A DNA stretch of 64,000 bases from Nitrosopumilaceae archaeon. GTDB taxonomy: Archaea; Thermoproteota; Nitrososphaeria; Nitrososphaerales; Nitrosopumilaceae. Numbering within the stretch: position 1 is the first letter of the stretch; every line of letters begins with the position of its first letter. The position numbers and the translations under genes were made by a program. Of the stretch, positions 16,171-25,662 are shown one piece after another. The notes beneath the pieces were generated by a model that worked only from the letters and a program-made list of their open reading frames with translations, did not search any database and was not told the origin of the DNA. The stretch spans positions 21,308-85,307 of the forward strand of contig UYNY03000031.1 in assembly GCA_900620265.3 (NCBI GenBank). Reading direction: 5' to 3'.

Positions 16171-17324
16171 CCGGCTTTGGCGGCAGGTACGTCCCGGAGA
16201 CGCTCGTGCCGGCGCTCGACAGGCTCGAGTCCGACTATGCGCGGCTCTCGCGGGACCCGGGGTTCAGGCGCGAGCTCGGGACGTACCTGTCGACGTATGC
16301 GGGCAGGCCGACCCCGGTGTACTATGCGGCGAACCTGACGCGCCGGCTCGGGGGCGCGCGCATCTACCTCAAGAGGGAGGACCTGCTCCACGGCGGCGCC
16401 CACAAGATGAACAACGCGCTTGGCCAGGCGCTGCTTGCAAAGAGGTCCGGCAGCGGGAGGATAATCGCCGAGACGGGCGCCGGCCAGCACGGGGTCGCGA
16501 CCGCGATGGCGTGCGCCGCGCTCGGCATGAAGTGCGAGGTGTACATGGGCGCCAAGGACATGCGGCGGCAGCGCCCAAACGTGCTGCGGATGAGGCTGCT
16601 GGGCGCAAGGGTGGTGCCCGCGGGCGGCCCGGACGGGACGCTCCGCGACGCGATAGGCGATGCCATACGAGACTGGACTGCCAGCGTCCGGACCACCCAC
16701 TACCTGCTCGGATCCGCCGTCGGGCCGCGCCCGTATCCGGCGATGGTCAGGGGGTTCCAGAGCGTCATAGGCAGGGAGGCCAGGTCCCAGATGCGCAAGA
16801 TGGGCCGCCGGATCGACGCGGCCGTCGCCTGCGTCGGGGGCGGCTCCAACGCGGTCGGCACGTTCGCGCCCCTGCTCGGTACGGGGGCGGAGCTTGTCGG
16901 CGTGGAGGCCGGCGGGTCCGGGCTGAAGACCGGGAGGCATGCTGCCACCCTGGCGGCAGGGCGCCCGGGGATACTCCACGGGATGAGGTCCTACATACTC
17001 CAGGATGCCGAGGGCCAGGTGAGCGAGACGCACAGCGTCTCTGCCGGGCTTGACTATCCGGGGGTGGGGCCCGACCACGCGGGGTACAAGGAGTCGGGGC
17101 GCGCAAGGTACGTTACCGCCACGGACAGGGAGGCGCTGGGCGCCTTTGCAATGCTGGCAGAGGAGGAGGGGATAATACCTGCCCTCGAGTCGGCGCATGC
17201 GATCGCCGGCGCGGCAAGGATGGCGCCGAGGATGAAAAAGTCGCAGAACATACTCGTGACGCTCTCCGGCCGGGGGGACAAGGACATTGATCACGCGGGG
17301 GGGCTGCTTGGAATCAAGGATTAG
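16167..17324 (+). CDS. trpB: Tryptophan synthase beta chain
   Basis: 385 residues from a TTG at 16167 that overlaps the trpC stop (TTGA). It condenses indole with serine using pyridoxal phosphate. The PLP lysine lies in [20 protein letters not shown]; the phosphate-binding loop is [36 protein letters not shown] is also typical of the main TrpB1 type. The C-terminus overlaps the start of trpA by 17 bases. Confidence 0.97.
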   Translation: MTGFGGRYVPETLVPALDRLESDYARLSRDPGFRRELGTYLSTYAGRPTPVYYAANLTRRLGGARIYLKREDLLHGGAHKMNNALGQALLAKRSGSGRIIAETGAGQHGVATAMACAALGMKCEVYMGAKDMRRQRPNVLRMRLLGARVVPAGGPDGTLRDAIGDAIRDWTASVRTTHYLLGSAVGPRPYPAMVRGFQSVIGREARSQMRKMGRRIDAAVACVGGGSNAVGTFAPLLGTGAELVGVEAGGSGLKTGRHAATLAAGRPGILHGMRSYILQDAEGQVSETHSVSAGLDYPGVGPDHAGYKESGRARYVTATDREALGAFAMLAEEEGIIPALESAHAIAGAARMAPRMKKSQNILVTLSGRGDKDIDHAGGLLGIKD

Positions 17325-18120
17325 CGCGGCCATATCGGCGGCGCGTGATCGCGGCAGGTGCGCCCTTGCGACGTACGCCGTCGCCGGCCACCCAAGCTAT
17401 GCGGGGACGTCGGACGTGGTGGCCGGGATGGCGCGCGGCGGCGCGGACATAATCGAGCTCGGGTACCCGTTCTCTGACCCGATGGCGGACGGGCGCGACA
17501 TACAGGGGGCCTCGGCGTCGGCCATAGCGGGCGGCGCCACCAGGAAAAGGTTCCTGCGGCTCGTGCGGTCCATCAGGTCGAGGTTCGACGTGCCGCTGGT
17601 CCTGATGACCTACTCGAACATACCATACAGCGCCGGGTTCGGGGGGTTCATCAAAGAGGCGGCCGATGCGGGGATCGACGGCATGATACTGCCGGACATG
17701 CCCGTCGACGAGTCGGCCGAGTACAGGAGGGCCGCCCGGGGCCGGCTTGACACGATATTCCTGGCCTCGCCGAACACGGCGCCGGCCCGGATGAGGCAGA
17801 TAGCGGCCGCCTCGACGGGGTTCATGTACCTGGTGGCAGTCTACGGGACGACCGGCTCGGCGGGCGGCCCCGGGGAGGGCGCCGCTGCCCTCGGGAGGGC
17901 CAGGCGCGCCTCGCAGGTGCCCGTCGGGGTCGGGTTCGGCATATCGAGCGCCGCCGACGCGCGCGCCTATGCGCGGGCCGGCGCGGACCTCGTGATAGTG
18001 GGGAGCGCGTACGCCAGGCTGATAGCGGCCACGCCGCGCCGCCGCCTCGGGGCGGCCACGGAGGCCCTCACGAGGCGCCTGGCGGCCGGCTGCCAAAAGA
18101 TACAAAAGAAGGCCGCCTGA
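17308..18120 (+). CDS. trpA: Tryptophan synthase alpha chain
   Basis: 270 residues from a TTG at 17308; another in-frame TTG at 17287 would lengthen it by seven residues. It splits indole-3-glycerol phosphate to indole for TrpB. Catalytic signature [19 protein letters not shown] is intact, as are [11 protein letters not shown] and [17 protein letters not shown]. It ends the trp operon; a Lys-rich end (KIQKKAA) precedes pyrG by nine bases. Confidence 0.96.
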   Translation: MESRISAAISAARDRGRCALATYAVAGHPSYAGTSDVVAGMARGGADIIELGYPFSDPMADGRDIQGASASAIAGGATRKRFLRLVRSIRSRFDVPLVLMTYSNIPYSAGFGGFIKEAADAGIDGMILPDMPVDESAEYRRAARGRLDTIFLASPNTAPARMRQIAAASTGFMYLVAVYGTTGSAGGPGEGAAALGRARRASQVPVGVGFGISSAADARAYARAGADLVIVGSAYARLIAATPRRRLGAATEALTRRLAAGCQKIQKKAA

Positions 18121-18129
18121 GCGGGCCGC

Positions 18130-19728
18130 GTGCGGGCAAGACTTGTGTTCGTGACCGGCGGGGTCATGTCCGGGCTCGGCAAGGGGATCACCGCCTCCTC
18201 CATCGCAAAGCTGCTCCAGCTTGCGGGCCAGAGGGTCTCGTGCGTAAAGATAGACCCCTACCTGAACTATGACGCGGGGACGATGAACCCGGTCGCCCAC
18301 GGCGAGGTCTTTGTCACGGAGGACGGCGGCGAGTGCGACATGGACATCGGCAACTATGAGAGGTTCCTGAACCAGGACATCCCAAAGAGCCACAACATCA
18401 CCACGGCCCAGGTCTACTCGTCCGTGATAGAGGCAGAGCGGGACGGCAGGTACCTCGGGGCGTGCGTGCAGATAATCCCGCACGTCACGGACGAGATAAA
18501 GAGGAGGATCACCTCGATAGCGGAGGACGAGGGGCTTGACTTTCTGGTGGTAGAGTGCGGCGGGACGGTCGGGGACATCGAGTCGCTCCCGTTCCTCGAG
18601 GCGCTGCGGCAGCTCCGCGCGGAGAGGGGGGCGCCGGGCGTCGTCTTTGTGCACGTGACGCTGGCCCCCTCGCTTGACGTCGTGGGGGAGCAAAAGACAA
18701 AGCCGACGCAGCACAGCGTGCAGGAGCTGCGGAGGATAGGCATCCAGCCGGACTTTCTGGCGGTCAGGTGCTCGGAGCCGCTGTGCGCGTCCACCCGGCA
18801 GAAGATAGGCATGTTCACCAACGTGCCGGCGCGGGACGTGCTCTCGTGCCACGACGCGCCGTCCGTCCTGCACGTGCCGCAGATGCTGCACGAGCAGGGC
18901 ATAATCGACTCCGTGTTTACAAAGATGGGCAAGGCGGGCATGGTCGACGCGTCGGCAAACTGGGAGAGGTGGAACCGCGTGGCCGGCAGCATGGCGGCCG
19001 GCGGCCCGGAGGTCAGGATAGCGATGGTGGGCAAGTACGTCACGCTCTCTGACAGCTATGTGAGCGTCAACGAGGCGCTGCGCCACGCCGGGGCGGGCGC
19101 CGGCAGGACGGTGCGCATCGACTGGATAGACTCCGAGCAGCCCGGCGGCTGGGGGATGCTCTCAGGATACGGCGGCGTGCTGGTGCCCGGCGGCTTTGGC
19201 ACGCGGGGCTCGGAGGGGATAATCGGGGCGGCCGCCTATGCGCGGGACAACGGCATCCCGTACCTCGGGATCTGCTTTGGGTTCCAGCTGGCCGCCGTCG
19301 CGTTCGCCAGGGGGGATCTCGGGCTCGGGGGGGCCAACACGACCGAGGTGGACGGCAAAGCAGAGCACCCGGTGGTGGGGCTGCTGCCGGACCAGGAGGG
19401 CGCCGAGGGGACCGGCGGCTCGCTGCGCCTTGGCTCCAACGAGATAACGGTCCGCGAGGGGACGCTTGCGGGCAGGACGTACGGCAGGACGTCGATAAGG
19501 AGGCGCCACCGGCACAGGTACGAGATAAACAAGGACTACCTTGAGAGGTTCGAGCGGGCCGGCATGAGGTTCACGGCCGAGAGCGACGGCGGGCGCAGGA
19601 TGGAGGCGCTAGAGATCCCCTCCCACAGGTTCTACCTCGGCGTCCAGTTCCACCCGGAGTTCAGCAGCAGGCCGGGGTTCCCGGAGGAGTCGTTTGCCGC
19701 GTTCATCAGGGCCGCCTCATCTGCCTGA
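18130..19728 (+). CDS. pyrG: CTP synthase
   Basis: 532 residues from a GTG at 18130. It aminates UTP to CTP with ATP and glutamine. The synthase domain begins with the P-loop FVTGGVMSGLGKGITASS; the C-terminal class I amidotransferase has the cysteine in YLGICFGFQLAAVAFAR and GVQFHPEFSSRP. Only nine bases from trpA, so it may be the last gene of the trp transcript. Its last 12 bases overlap the converging NAD kinase-like gene. Confidence 0.97.
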   Translation: MRARLVFVTGGVMSGLGKGITASSIAKLLQLAGQRVSCVKIDPYLNYDAGTMNPVAHGEVFVTEDGGECDMDIGNYERFLNQDIPKSHNITTAQVYSSVIEAERDGRYLGACVQIIPHVTDEIKRRITSIAEDEGLDFLVVECGGTVGDIESLPFLEALRQLRAERGAPGVVFVHVTLAPSLDVVGEQKTKPTQHSVQELRRIGIQPDFLAVRCSEPLCASTRQKIGMFTNVPARDVLSCHDAPSVLHVPQMLHEQGIIDSVFTKMGKAGMVDASANWERWNRVAGSMAAGGPEVRIAMVGKYVTLSDSYVSVNEALRHAGAGAGRTVRIDWIDSEQPGGWGMLSGYGGVLVPGGFGTRGSEGIIGAAAYARDNGIPYLGICFGFQLAAVAFARGDLGLGGANTTEVDGKAEHPVVGLLPDQEGAEGTGGSLRLGSNEITVREGTLAGRTYGRTSIRRRHRHRYEINKDYLERFERAGMRFTAESDGGRRMEALEIPSHRFYLGVQFHPEFSSRPGFPEESFAAFIRAASSA

Positions 19729-20700
19729 TATGGCGTAGATCTTTTGGCGGGCGTCGCGCGGAGAGACCCTCCGGCTCACATAGCCGCGCGACGCAAGGTT
19801 GCTGAGCGCCATGCGGACCGTCCTTGCCGGCAGCAGAGTCCTTGCGGCAAGCTGCCTCTGCGTCATGGGCCCCTCGTACTCGAGCGTCTTTAGGAGGAGC
19901 TTTGAGCTCGGGGGCATGCGGAGCAGGTCGCCGGCAAGGTGCACCTTTTTTGCAAGGGCCGACACGGCCGAGGAGCCGCGCCCGAGGCGCACCAGCCTTG
20001 CCGGCTCTGGAAAGCGCGAGCACTCGACGGCCGAGACGACGCGGTGGCGGTCGGTCCCGTCAAGGACGGCCTCGCACCGCATGCTGGCCGACACCTCTGA
20101 TATCCGGACCGTCGCAGAGTCGGGGACGACCAGGGGGCGGCGCGTGACGTCCAGCGAGTTGACCGAGATTATCCCGAACGCCGCGGAGCCCGGGTATATG
20201 ACGGGGCCGCCGGCCGACATCGAGTAGGCCGACGAGCCTATGGGGGTGGAGATGATGACGCCGTCCCCGTTGTCGTGCCAGACCTCCTCCCCGCCGACCG
20301 TCAGGGTGTGCTCCATCAGGGTGGCGCTCCTCGAGGGAAAGACCGCCACATCGTTGAGGACGGGGAAGGCGTCCCGCCCGTCTATCCGGACTGCCAGCCG
20401 GGGCACCTCCTCCACTAGATAGTCGCCCCTTGAGAGCTTTGAGAGGTACGAGGGGAGCTGGCGCACGTCGGCCTGGGCAAGAAAGCCGGCCTCCTCGCCC
20501 TCGGCAAGCCCCAGGACGGGGGCCGCGCCCCGCTGCGATCTCAGGTAGCTGCGCACCCCCCTGTCGCCGCCGAGCACCACCACGCAGGCCGCCTCGTCCA
20601 GCCTCTGCCTCGGCAGGACGCGCATGCCGGCCTCGGCGAGCAGCGCGGCCACGCGCCTCTGCGCCGCCCTTGCGCCGGGGCCCCACACCGCCACGTCCAC
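19717..20700 (-). CDS. NAD kinase-like domain fused to a C-terminal winged helix
   Basis: 327 residues from a GTG, with AATTATTATC centred 25 bases upstream. Residues ~36-235 match the NAD kinase fold: VVVLGGDRGV at 42-50, VLGLAEGEEAGFLAQAD, FPVLNDVAVF, and the strongly conserved ISTPIGSSAYSMSAGGPVIY. The classical GGDGT motif is changed to GGDRG. From about residue 250 a MarR-like winged helix follows (GPMTQRQLAARTLLPARTVR, then SNLASRGYVSRRV). It may make NADP+ or act as an NAD(H)-sensing regulator; the sequence does not decide. Confidence 0.82.
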   Translation of the reverse strand: MDVAVWGPGARAAQRRVAALLAEAGMRVLPRQRLDEAACVVVLGGDRGVRSYLRSQRGAAPVLGLAEGEEAGFLAQADVRQLPSYLSKLSRGDYLVEEVPRLAVRIDGRDAFPVLNDVAVFPSRSATLMEHTLTVGGEEVWHDNGDGVIISTPIGSSAYSMSAGGPVIYPGSAAFGIISVNSLDVTRRPLVVPDSATVRISEVSASMRCEAVLDGTDRHRVVSAVECSRFPEPARLVRLGRGSSAVSALAKKVHLAGDLLRMPPSSKLLLKTLEYEGPMTQRQLAARTLLPARTVRMALSNLASRGYVSRRVSPRDARQKIYAISGR

Positions 20701-20734
20701 GCCGGGGCGCGCCGGCGCCGGGATAATAATTGAT

Positions 20735-21349
20735 CTATAGCTCCCTGAACCGGGCCAGGTTGTACATGTACGAGGCGTTCACCTGGATGGACCTCCTGCG
20801 CGGGACCTTGCCGGGGCGGGCCGCCTGCGCGGCGCCAGCCGCAAAGCAGAGCGCCCAGAGCGGGTCGCGCTCGCGCACCATGGTGCAGCAAAAGACGGAC
20901 GACATCACCCAGCCGGCCTCGTCGCTGTGGCGCCACCCCGGGACGTCCACCTCGTACGCGCGCGACCCGTCCACCAAGGCGACGACCCCCGCCCAGTCGG
21001 CAAGCAGCAGGCGGTCCCCGGGTGCCGGCGAGCCGCCGCGCGTGATGGACTGCGCCTCGCCGGCGCCGACCCGGACGGCGTCGGCCCCGCGCCCGGATCC
21101 GCCGCCCCTCAGGTCGGCCATCTTAAAGGCGCCCCCCTCCGGGAGGTCCGAGCCTGGCACGGCGAGGCAAAAGTCCGCGGACCCCGGATCCCAGCCGGGG
21201 GGCGCCGCCCGGACCCCCTCAAGGTCCGGCGGGGGCGGGGGGGAGAGGTACGCCTGAAACCCCATCTCGACTGCGGCCAGCGAGCAGTACGCCCCGGGGC
21301 CGGACGGGCCGGGGTCGCACCGGGCCAGTATGGCGGCCTTTTTTGCCAT
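20735..21349 (-). CDS. Hypothetical protein divergent from rps26e
   Basis: 204 residues. Starts MAKKAAILARCDPGPSGPGA, then a proline run (SPPPPPD) and mixed alpha/beta sequence with GDRLLLADWAGVVALVDGSR. Several cysteines but no CxxC pair; no membrane span apart from mild hydrophobic patches. A GGCTTTAATTCC element is centred 26 bases upstream, back-to-back with the S26e promoter. Likely thaumarchaeal-specific; I recognise no family. Confidence 0.6.
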   Translation of the reverse strand: MAKKAAILARCDPGPSGPGAYCSLAAVEMGFQAYLSPPPPPDLEGVRAAPPGWDPGSADFCLAVPGSDLPEGGAFKMADLRGGGSGRGADAVRVGAGEAQSITRGGSPAPGDRLLLADWAGVVALVDGSRAYEVDVPGWRHSDEAGWVMSSVFCCTMVRERDPLWALCFAAGAAQAARPGKVPRRRSIQVNASYMYNLARFREL

Positions 21350-21422
21350 GCCGGGGGGCCGGCATGCCCGGAATTAAAGCCATACCGCAGGATTATAAGG
21401 AGGCGGGCGGGGGGCGCCCACC

Positions 21423-21710
21423 ATGCCGCTAAAGCGCGCCAGCAGGGGGAGGACCAAGGGGGGCAAGGGCTCCTCGGGGGTCGTCCAGTGCACCAACTGC
21501 GGGCAGACCGTCCCCAAGGACAAGGCCAAAAAGGTCACCTCGAGGCTCAACCTGGTCGAGCATACGCTGGCAAAGGAGCTGCGCGCGCAGGGGGCCTATA
21601 TCGCGGCCCCGACCGTCCTAAAGTGGTACTGCATATCGTGCGCCATCCACTTCAAGATACTAAAGATCAGGTCGGCCGACAGCAGGCGCAAGCGCGGCAA
21701 GCTCCGCTAG
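21423..21710 (+). CDS. rps26e: Ribosomal protein S26e
   Basis: 95 residues, basic. S26e lies near the mRNA exit site of the 30S subunit. The zinc-binding set is visible as VQCTNCGQTVPKDKA and WYCISCAIHFKILKIR. A GATTATAAGG element is centred 26 bases upstream. Its TAG stop lies inside a CTAG shared with the converging gene at 21707. Confidence 0.95.
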   Translation: MPLKRASRGRTKGGKGSSGVVQCTNCGQTVPKDKAKKVTSRLNLVEHTLAKELRAQGAYIAAPTVLKWYCISCAIHFKILKIRSADSRRKRGKLR

Positions 21711-22267
21711 CCGAGCTTTCGCACGGCGGAGGCGGCCCTCTGGATCGCGGCCGCTGCCGCCATCACCGCCACGATGATCACGCCGTACTCTGTATAGCCG
21801 GCCATCCCCGATACCGCAAGGACCAGCAGCCGCTCGGCCCTGCCGCCCACGTACGCCCTGCCGGCAGAGGCCCCGAGCGAGTCGGCCCTTGCGCGCGCGT
21901 ACGTCGCCAGCATGGAGATCGAGAGGGCGGCAAGCACGTGCATGGGGTCAGCGAGCCCGGCGGCCAGTATCCCCGCGAATACCGCGATCTCTGACGCCCT
22001 GTCAAGGAACGAGTCGAGGAACGCGCCGCGGCGCGACTCGCGCCCCGATATGCGGGCCACCTGCCCGTCCACGATGTCAAGCGCCCCCGATGCGAGCAGC
22101 AGGGCGCCGCCGGCAAGCGGGCCGGCCAGCCAGTAGGCAAGGCCCGAGGCGCACGCGAGCGCGAACGAGAGGGCGGTCCAGAACGTGGGGGGCAGGCCGG
22201 CCGCCGCAAAGGCGCCCCCGGCCCTGCGCAGGGCGGGGCCGAGCGGCCCCCTCAGGTCGTCGAGCAC
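21707..22267 (-). CDS. CDP-alcohol phosphatidyltransferase family enzyme
   Basis: 186 residues, about six membrane spans. The catalytic motif D-x2-D-G-x2-A-R-x8-G-x3-D-x3-D is complete: DIVDGQVARISG, RRGAFLDSFLDR. These enzymes swap CMP from a CDP-activated lipid or alcohol for a polar head group. In archaea a protein of this size is often archaetidylinositol phosphate synthase, but head-group specificity cannot be read here. GTG start, ACTTTATTAG about 28 bases upstream. The 3' end shares CTAG with rps26e. Confidence 0.88.
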   Translation of the reverse strand: MLDDLRGPLGPALRRAGGAFAAAGLPPTFWTALSFALACASGLAYWLAGPLAGGALLLASGALDIVDGQVARISGRESRRGAFLDSFLDRASEIAVFAGILAAGLADPMHVLAALSISMLATYARARADSLGASAGRAYVGGRAERLLVLAVSGMAGYTEYGVIIVAVMAAAAAIQRAASAVRKLG

Positions 22268-22336
22268 GGGCGCGCGCGGCGGGCGCCGCCTAATAAAGTC
22301 AGGGGGCGGCCCGGACGGGGGGGCGCCCTGCGGGCC

Positions 22337-23215
22337 TCACCCGGACGCGTGCCGGACGGCCGACTCTGCCATCCATGAGAGGACCCGGGCGGCGGCAGCG
22401 GCGGCCGCCCCGCTGTCATGGACCGGGTTCAGCTCGACGATGTCAGAGCACGGCAGCCTCGTCTCGTCGAGGGCGCCGAGCAGCGCCAGCAGCTCGCGCG
22501 ACGTGATGCCGGCCGCCTCGGGGTTTCCCACGCCGGGGGCGAACGCCGGATCCAGCACGTCGATGTCGACGCTCAGGTAGGCGGATCCCAGGGTGGAGGC
22601 AAGGTCCGCCAGCAGCGCCGGCCCCCTCCCGTCCTCGATATCCCGCGCCGTGACGGTCCTGATGCCGCTTTTTGTCAGGTACTCGGCCTCCTCCCGGGCA
22701 AACGCCCTGGCCCCCACGTGTATTATCGAGTCGCCGCCCCTCTCCTCTGCGATCCTCCTCAGGAACGAGGCGTGCCCGTCGCGCACGCCGGCCAGCTCGT
22801 CGCGCAGGTCATAGTGCGCGTCAAGCACGACGAGGCCGGGCCTGCCGGGCACCGCCGTGTACGAGCCGTACGTGAGCGAGTGCTCGCCGCCGAGCAGCAC
22901 GAGCGGGCGCGCCGGCGCCGCCTCTGCCACGGCCTCTGCCACGACCCCCGAGACCATCTTTAGCATCTGCTTTGTCAGGACCGTGTGCGCAAGGTCCCCC
23001 ATGTCATCTATGGCCACGTCCTCAAGGTCGGTGCCGGATCCCGGGTGGTACACCTCGATGTTGTTGAACGCCTCCCGGATCGCCTGCGGGCCGAACCGGC
23101 AACCGGGCCGGTACGAGTGGGTCGAGTCAAACGGCACGCCGAGGACCGACAGCGCCGGCTCGCCCGCGCCCGACATTATCAGCGGGCCGCCGGAGTAGAG
23201 GTCTGCAAGCCCCAT
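22337..23215 (-). CDS. speB: Agmatinase-like ureohydrolase
   Basis: 292 residues. Arginase/agmatinase fold with the manganese ligands in LLGGEHSLTYG, VVLDAHYDLRDE (usual DAHxD), and YLSVDIDVLDPAFAPGVGNP. The N-terminal SYRPGCRFGPQAIREAFNNI is typical of agmatinases. It probably hydrolyses agmatine to putrescine and urea, feeding polyamine synthesis; spermidine is the substrate of the deoxyhypusine synthase at 28.5 kb. The ATG lies three bases after the thrS stop, so it is the second gene of a thrS-speB unit. Confidence 0.9.
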   Translation of the reverse strand: MGLADLYSGGPLIMSGAGEPALSVLGVPFDSTHSYRPGCRFGPQAIREAFNNIEVYHPGSGTDLEDVAIDDMGDLAHTVLTKQMLKMVSGVVAEAVAEAAPARPLVLLGGEHSLTYGSYTAVPGRPGLVVLDAHYDLRDELAGVRDGHASFLRRIAEERGGDSIIHVGARAFAREEAEYLTKSGIRTVTARDIEDGRGPALLADLASTLGSAYLSVDIDVLDPAFAPGVGNPEAAGITSRELLALLGALDETRLPCSDIVELNPVHDSGAAAAAAARVLSWMAESAVRHASG

Positions 23216-23218
23216 GTG

Positions 23219-25069
23219 TCACACCATCAGGCGGGGCCGCCTGGAGAGGTCGCGCGGCAGGTTCAGCGGGGCGCCCGGCATGCCCTCCACCTGCCCCCTT
23301 ACGAGGCCGGCAAGCCCGTCCGCCGTGGTCTCGATGGGATCCTTGCGCCCGCGCTCCCGGACGCTGAGGTTCCCCGACTCGGCCTCGCGCGGGCCGGCCA
23401 CCACCACGTACCGGATCCACTCCTTCTCGGCGTCGCGCACGCGCCTTGCCACGCTCTCGTCCCGGTCGTCGACGTCTGCGCGCACGCCGGCGGCGGCCAG
23501 CGAGGAGGCCACGCCGTCGCAGAACCCGTAGAACTCGGGCTTTAGCGGGACGAGGCGCACCTGGGTGGGGGCCAGCCAGAGCGGCAGGGACGGCTTTGTC
23601 CCGCGCGCCGACTCGGCGGCCGCCTTTTCAAGCAGCGCATAGATGACCCGCTCGACGGCCCCGCTCGGCGAGTTGTGCAGGATGACTGGGTGCCGGGTCT
23701 CGTTGGCCTCGTCGATGTACGTGATGCCGTACCTGGCGGCGTTCTCGACGTCTATCTGGTCGGTGGAGAGGGCCGACGCCTTGCCGGCCGGATCCACATA
23801 GTTGAACTCCCACTTTAGCACAAAGTAAAAGAACTTCTCGCTCCACATCTCGACCAGCGCGGGGCGCCCGTGCAGCCTTACCAGCCGCTCGACGGCGGCC
23901 CGGTTCTCGCGGTAGAACTCCTCGGTCATCCGGATCGCCATCTCATAGTCGTCAGGCTTTATGCCGAGCCCGCCGAGCACGTCGCGCGAGAGCGCAAAGC
24001 GCTCCTCGAGCTCCGAGACGGCCTGCGGCATGTCGCGGCAGAACGCGTGGCAGTCCGGCATTGTGAACGCGCGCAGGCGCCGGAGCCCGACGAGCTCGCC
24101 GGACTGCTCGCGCCTAAAGCTGTACCGGGTCAGCTCGTACAGCCTGAACGGGAGTCCCCTGTGCGAGAGCTGGTACCTAGCCGCCATCATGAACTGCCCA
24201 AAGCAGGCCGCAAAGCGCAGAAACAGCCCCCTGCCGTCAGAGTCGACGCTGTACTGCCGGGCAGGAAACCTGCCAAAGTAGGCGGCCATCCCGGGGTGCG
24301 CGGGATCATACATTATCGGGGTCTCGACCTCGCACCCGCCGTACCTCCGCACCCTCTCGGTCACGTACGACTCGATGAGCGACTTTACGAGCCGGCCGGC
24401 CGGGAAGAAGCGCATGTTGCCCGGATCCGAGGCCGGCTCATAGTCGGCGATGCCAAGCTTCTTCATCAGGTTCACGTGCGGCGGGGCCTCGCCGGCCGCC
24501 CTGCTGCCGGACTCCTCGTACCTTGCAAGCATGCGGAGCTTTTCATGCCCGGCAAAGTCAAACGAGTCCGCGTCGGTCATCGAGCCGTCAGGCTCTATCA
24601 CCTTCCACGACGAGGTGACCTGCGGCTCCCTGGCGGGCTCAGCCTGCCCGGTGCCGGCGGGATCCGCCCCCGTGATCTGCCGAAACGACTCTGCAAGCGG
24701 GTGGCCCTTTACCGACGCCCTGTAGGACTTTGTCCACCCGAACGGCGATACTGACACCTCCAGCCCGCCGAGCCCGCCCTCGACATCCCCTAGCACGCGC
24801 AGCGCCGAGGCCGGATCGGCCAGGCTGCCGCTCAGGTGCGCGTACGGGTAGAGCATGACGCGCGCGCACCCTATCTTGCCGAGGTGGGCGCGTATCTGGC
24901 CGGCCGCCTCTGACGCCTCGGCCGGCCCGTCGCCCTTTTCGACGCTGACGAGCGCCGCCAGCACGTCCTCCATCGAGCCGGGGCCGCCGGGGTCCTCGAC
25001 TGCAGACCCAATCTCCCGCTTGACGGGCTCGTACTCGAAGCGGTCGCAGTGGAGCAGGAGCATGCGCAT
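23219..25069 (-). CDS. thrS: Threonyl-tRNA synthetase, archaeal type
   Basis: 616 residues from the ATG at 25069. It charges tRNA-Thr. The N-terminal ~140 residues (MRMLLLHCDRFEYEPVKRE; SVSPFGWTKSYRASVKGHPL) match the archaeal ThrRS editing domain. The class II core has NMRFFPAGRLVKSLIESYV, motif 2 in YELTRYSFRREQSGEL with RRLRAFTMPDCHAFC, and a C-terminal anticodon-binding domain (APTQVRLVPL). A GGTTTAATTC element is centred 28 bases upstream, so the open frame to 25108 is not used. Confidence 0.96.
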   Translation of the reverse strand: MRMLLLHCDRFEYEPVKREIGSAVEDPGGPGSMEDVLAALVSVEKGDGPAEASEAAGQIRAHLGKIGCARVMLYPYAHLSGSLADPASALRVLGDVEGGLGGLEVSVSPFGWTKSYRASVKGHPLAESFRQITGADPAGTGQAEPAREPQVTSSWKVIEPDGSMTDADSFDFAGHEKLRMLARYEESGSRAAGEAPPHVNLMKKLGIADYEPASDPGNMRFFPAGRLVKSLIESYVTERVRRYGGCEVETPIMYDPAHPGMAAYFGRFPARQYSVDSDGRGLFLRFAACFGQFMMAARYQLSHRGLPFRLYELTRYSFRREQSGELVGLRRLRAFTMPDCHAFCRDMPQAVSELEERFALSRDVLGGLGIKPDDYEMAIRMTEEFYRENRAAVERLVRLHGRPALVEMWSEKFFYFVLKWEFNYVDPAGKASALSTDQIDVENAARYGITYIDEANETRHPVILHNSPSGAVERVIYALLEKAAAESARGTKPSLPLWLAPTQVRLVPLKPEFYGFCDGVASSLAAAGVRADVDDRDESVARRVRDAEKEWIRYVVVAGPREAESGNLSVRERGRKDPIETTADGLAGLVRGQVEGMPGAPLNLPRDLSRRPRLMV

Positions 25070-25104
25070 GGCGGGGGCGGGCCGGGGGAATCGAATTAAA
25101 CCTT

Positions 25105-25422
25105 TCACTGCCGGAGGGCCAGCAGCGAGCGCTCTACCAGCCCCGAGACGCCGAGGCAGCCTGACACGAACCTGGCCGCGTCCTCGAGGGCGGATCCGCC
25201 CCTGTACCCCTCGTCGTATATCATCTCGACGGACCCGGCGTCGGTCTCCACGTACGAGGTTATCAGCGAGTACGGGCCGAGCGAGGCGTCGGCCCCCTCC
25301 CGGTACAGGCGCAGCTCGGCCCGCCTCACGGTGGAGCCGCCGTGATCATAGCTCCCGGAGAGCAGCACGCGCGTCTCGTCCGGGCCGCCGGCGACGCGGC
25401 CCGGATCCGGCATGTCTATCAC
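25105..25422 (-). CDS. Hypothetical protein upstream of thrS
   Basis: 105 residues from a GTG at 25422 (ATG at 25413 is the alternative). A TTTATG element is about 29 bases upstream. The protein is polar: ETRVLLSGSYDHGG, RRAELRLYREGADASLGPYS, TSYVETDAGSVEMIYDEGYR. It looks like a small beta-rich soluble domain. No family recognised. Its stop lies just upstream of the thrS TATA element. Confidence 0.6.
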   Translation of the reverse strand: MIDMPDPGRVAGGPDETRVLLSGSYDHGGSTVRRAELRLYREGADASLGPYSLITSYVETDAGSVEMIYDEGYRGGSALEDAARFVSGCLGVSGLVERSLLALRQ

Positions 25423-25515
25423 GGGCGCGCCGGCGGGGGGCCTCCCACATAAACCAGCCCCGGCGCGCCCGGGGCGCCGCCAACCGTTAAATACGCCGCC
25501 GGCCGGGGCAGCCGC

Positions 25516-25662
25516 ATGCCGACCGACCCCGTCTGCGGGATCGAGATGGACGAGGACCTGGCCCTCCCGTACGAGCACGGCGGCCGCAGGTTCTACTTTT
25601 GCTGCAACGGGTGCATGCGCATATTCCTCAAAAAGCCCTCAAAGTACAGCAAGGGGCGCTAG
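25516..25662 (+). CDS. YHS-domain metal-binding protein
   Basis: 48 residues, a complete stand-alone YHS domain. It starts PTDPVCGIEMDEDLALPYEH and continues GRRFYFCCNGCMRIFLKKPS KY-type, matching the family pattern DPVCGM...YYFCS..C...F..P. YHS domains bind metals (often copper) and occur in metal transporters and chaperones. A strong TATA box (CGTTAAATACG) is centred about 27 bases upstream of the ATG. The stop lies in a CTAG shared with the converging PP-loop gene. Confidence 0.88.
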   Translation: MPTDPVCGIEMDEDLALPYEHGGRRFYFCCNGCMRIFLKKPSKYSKGR

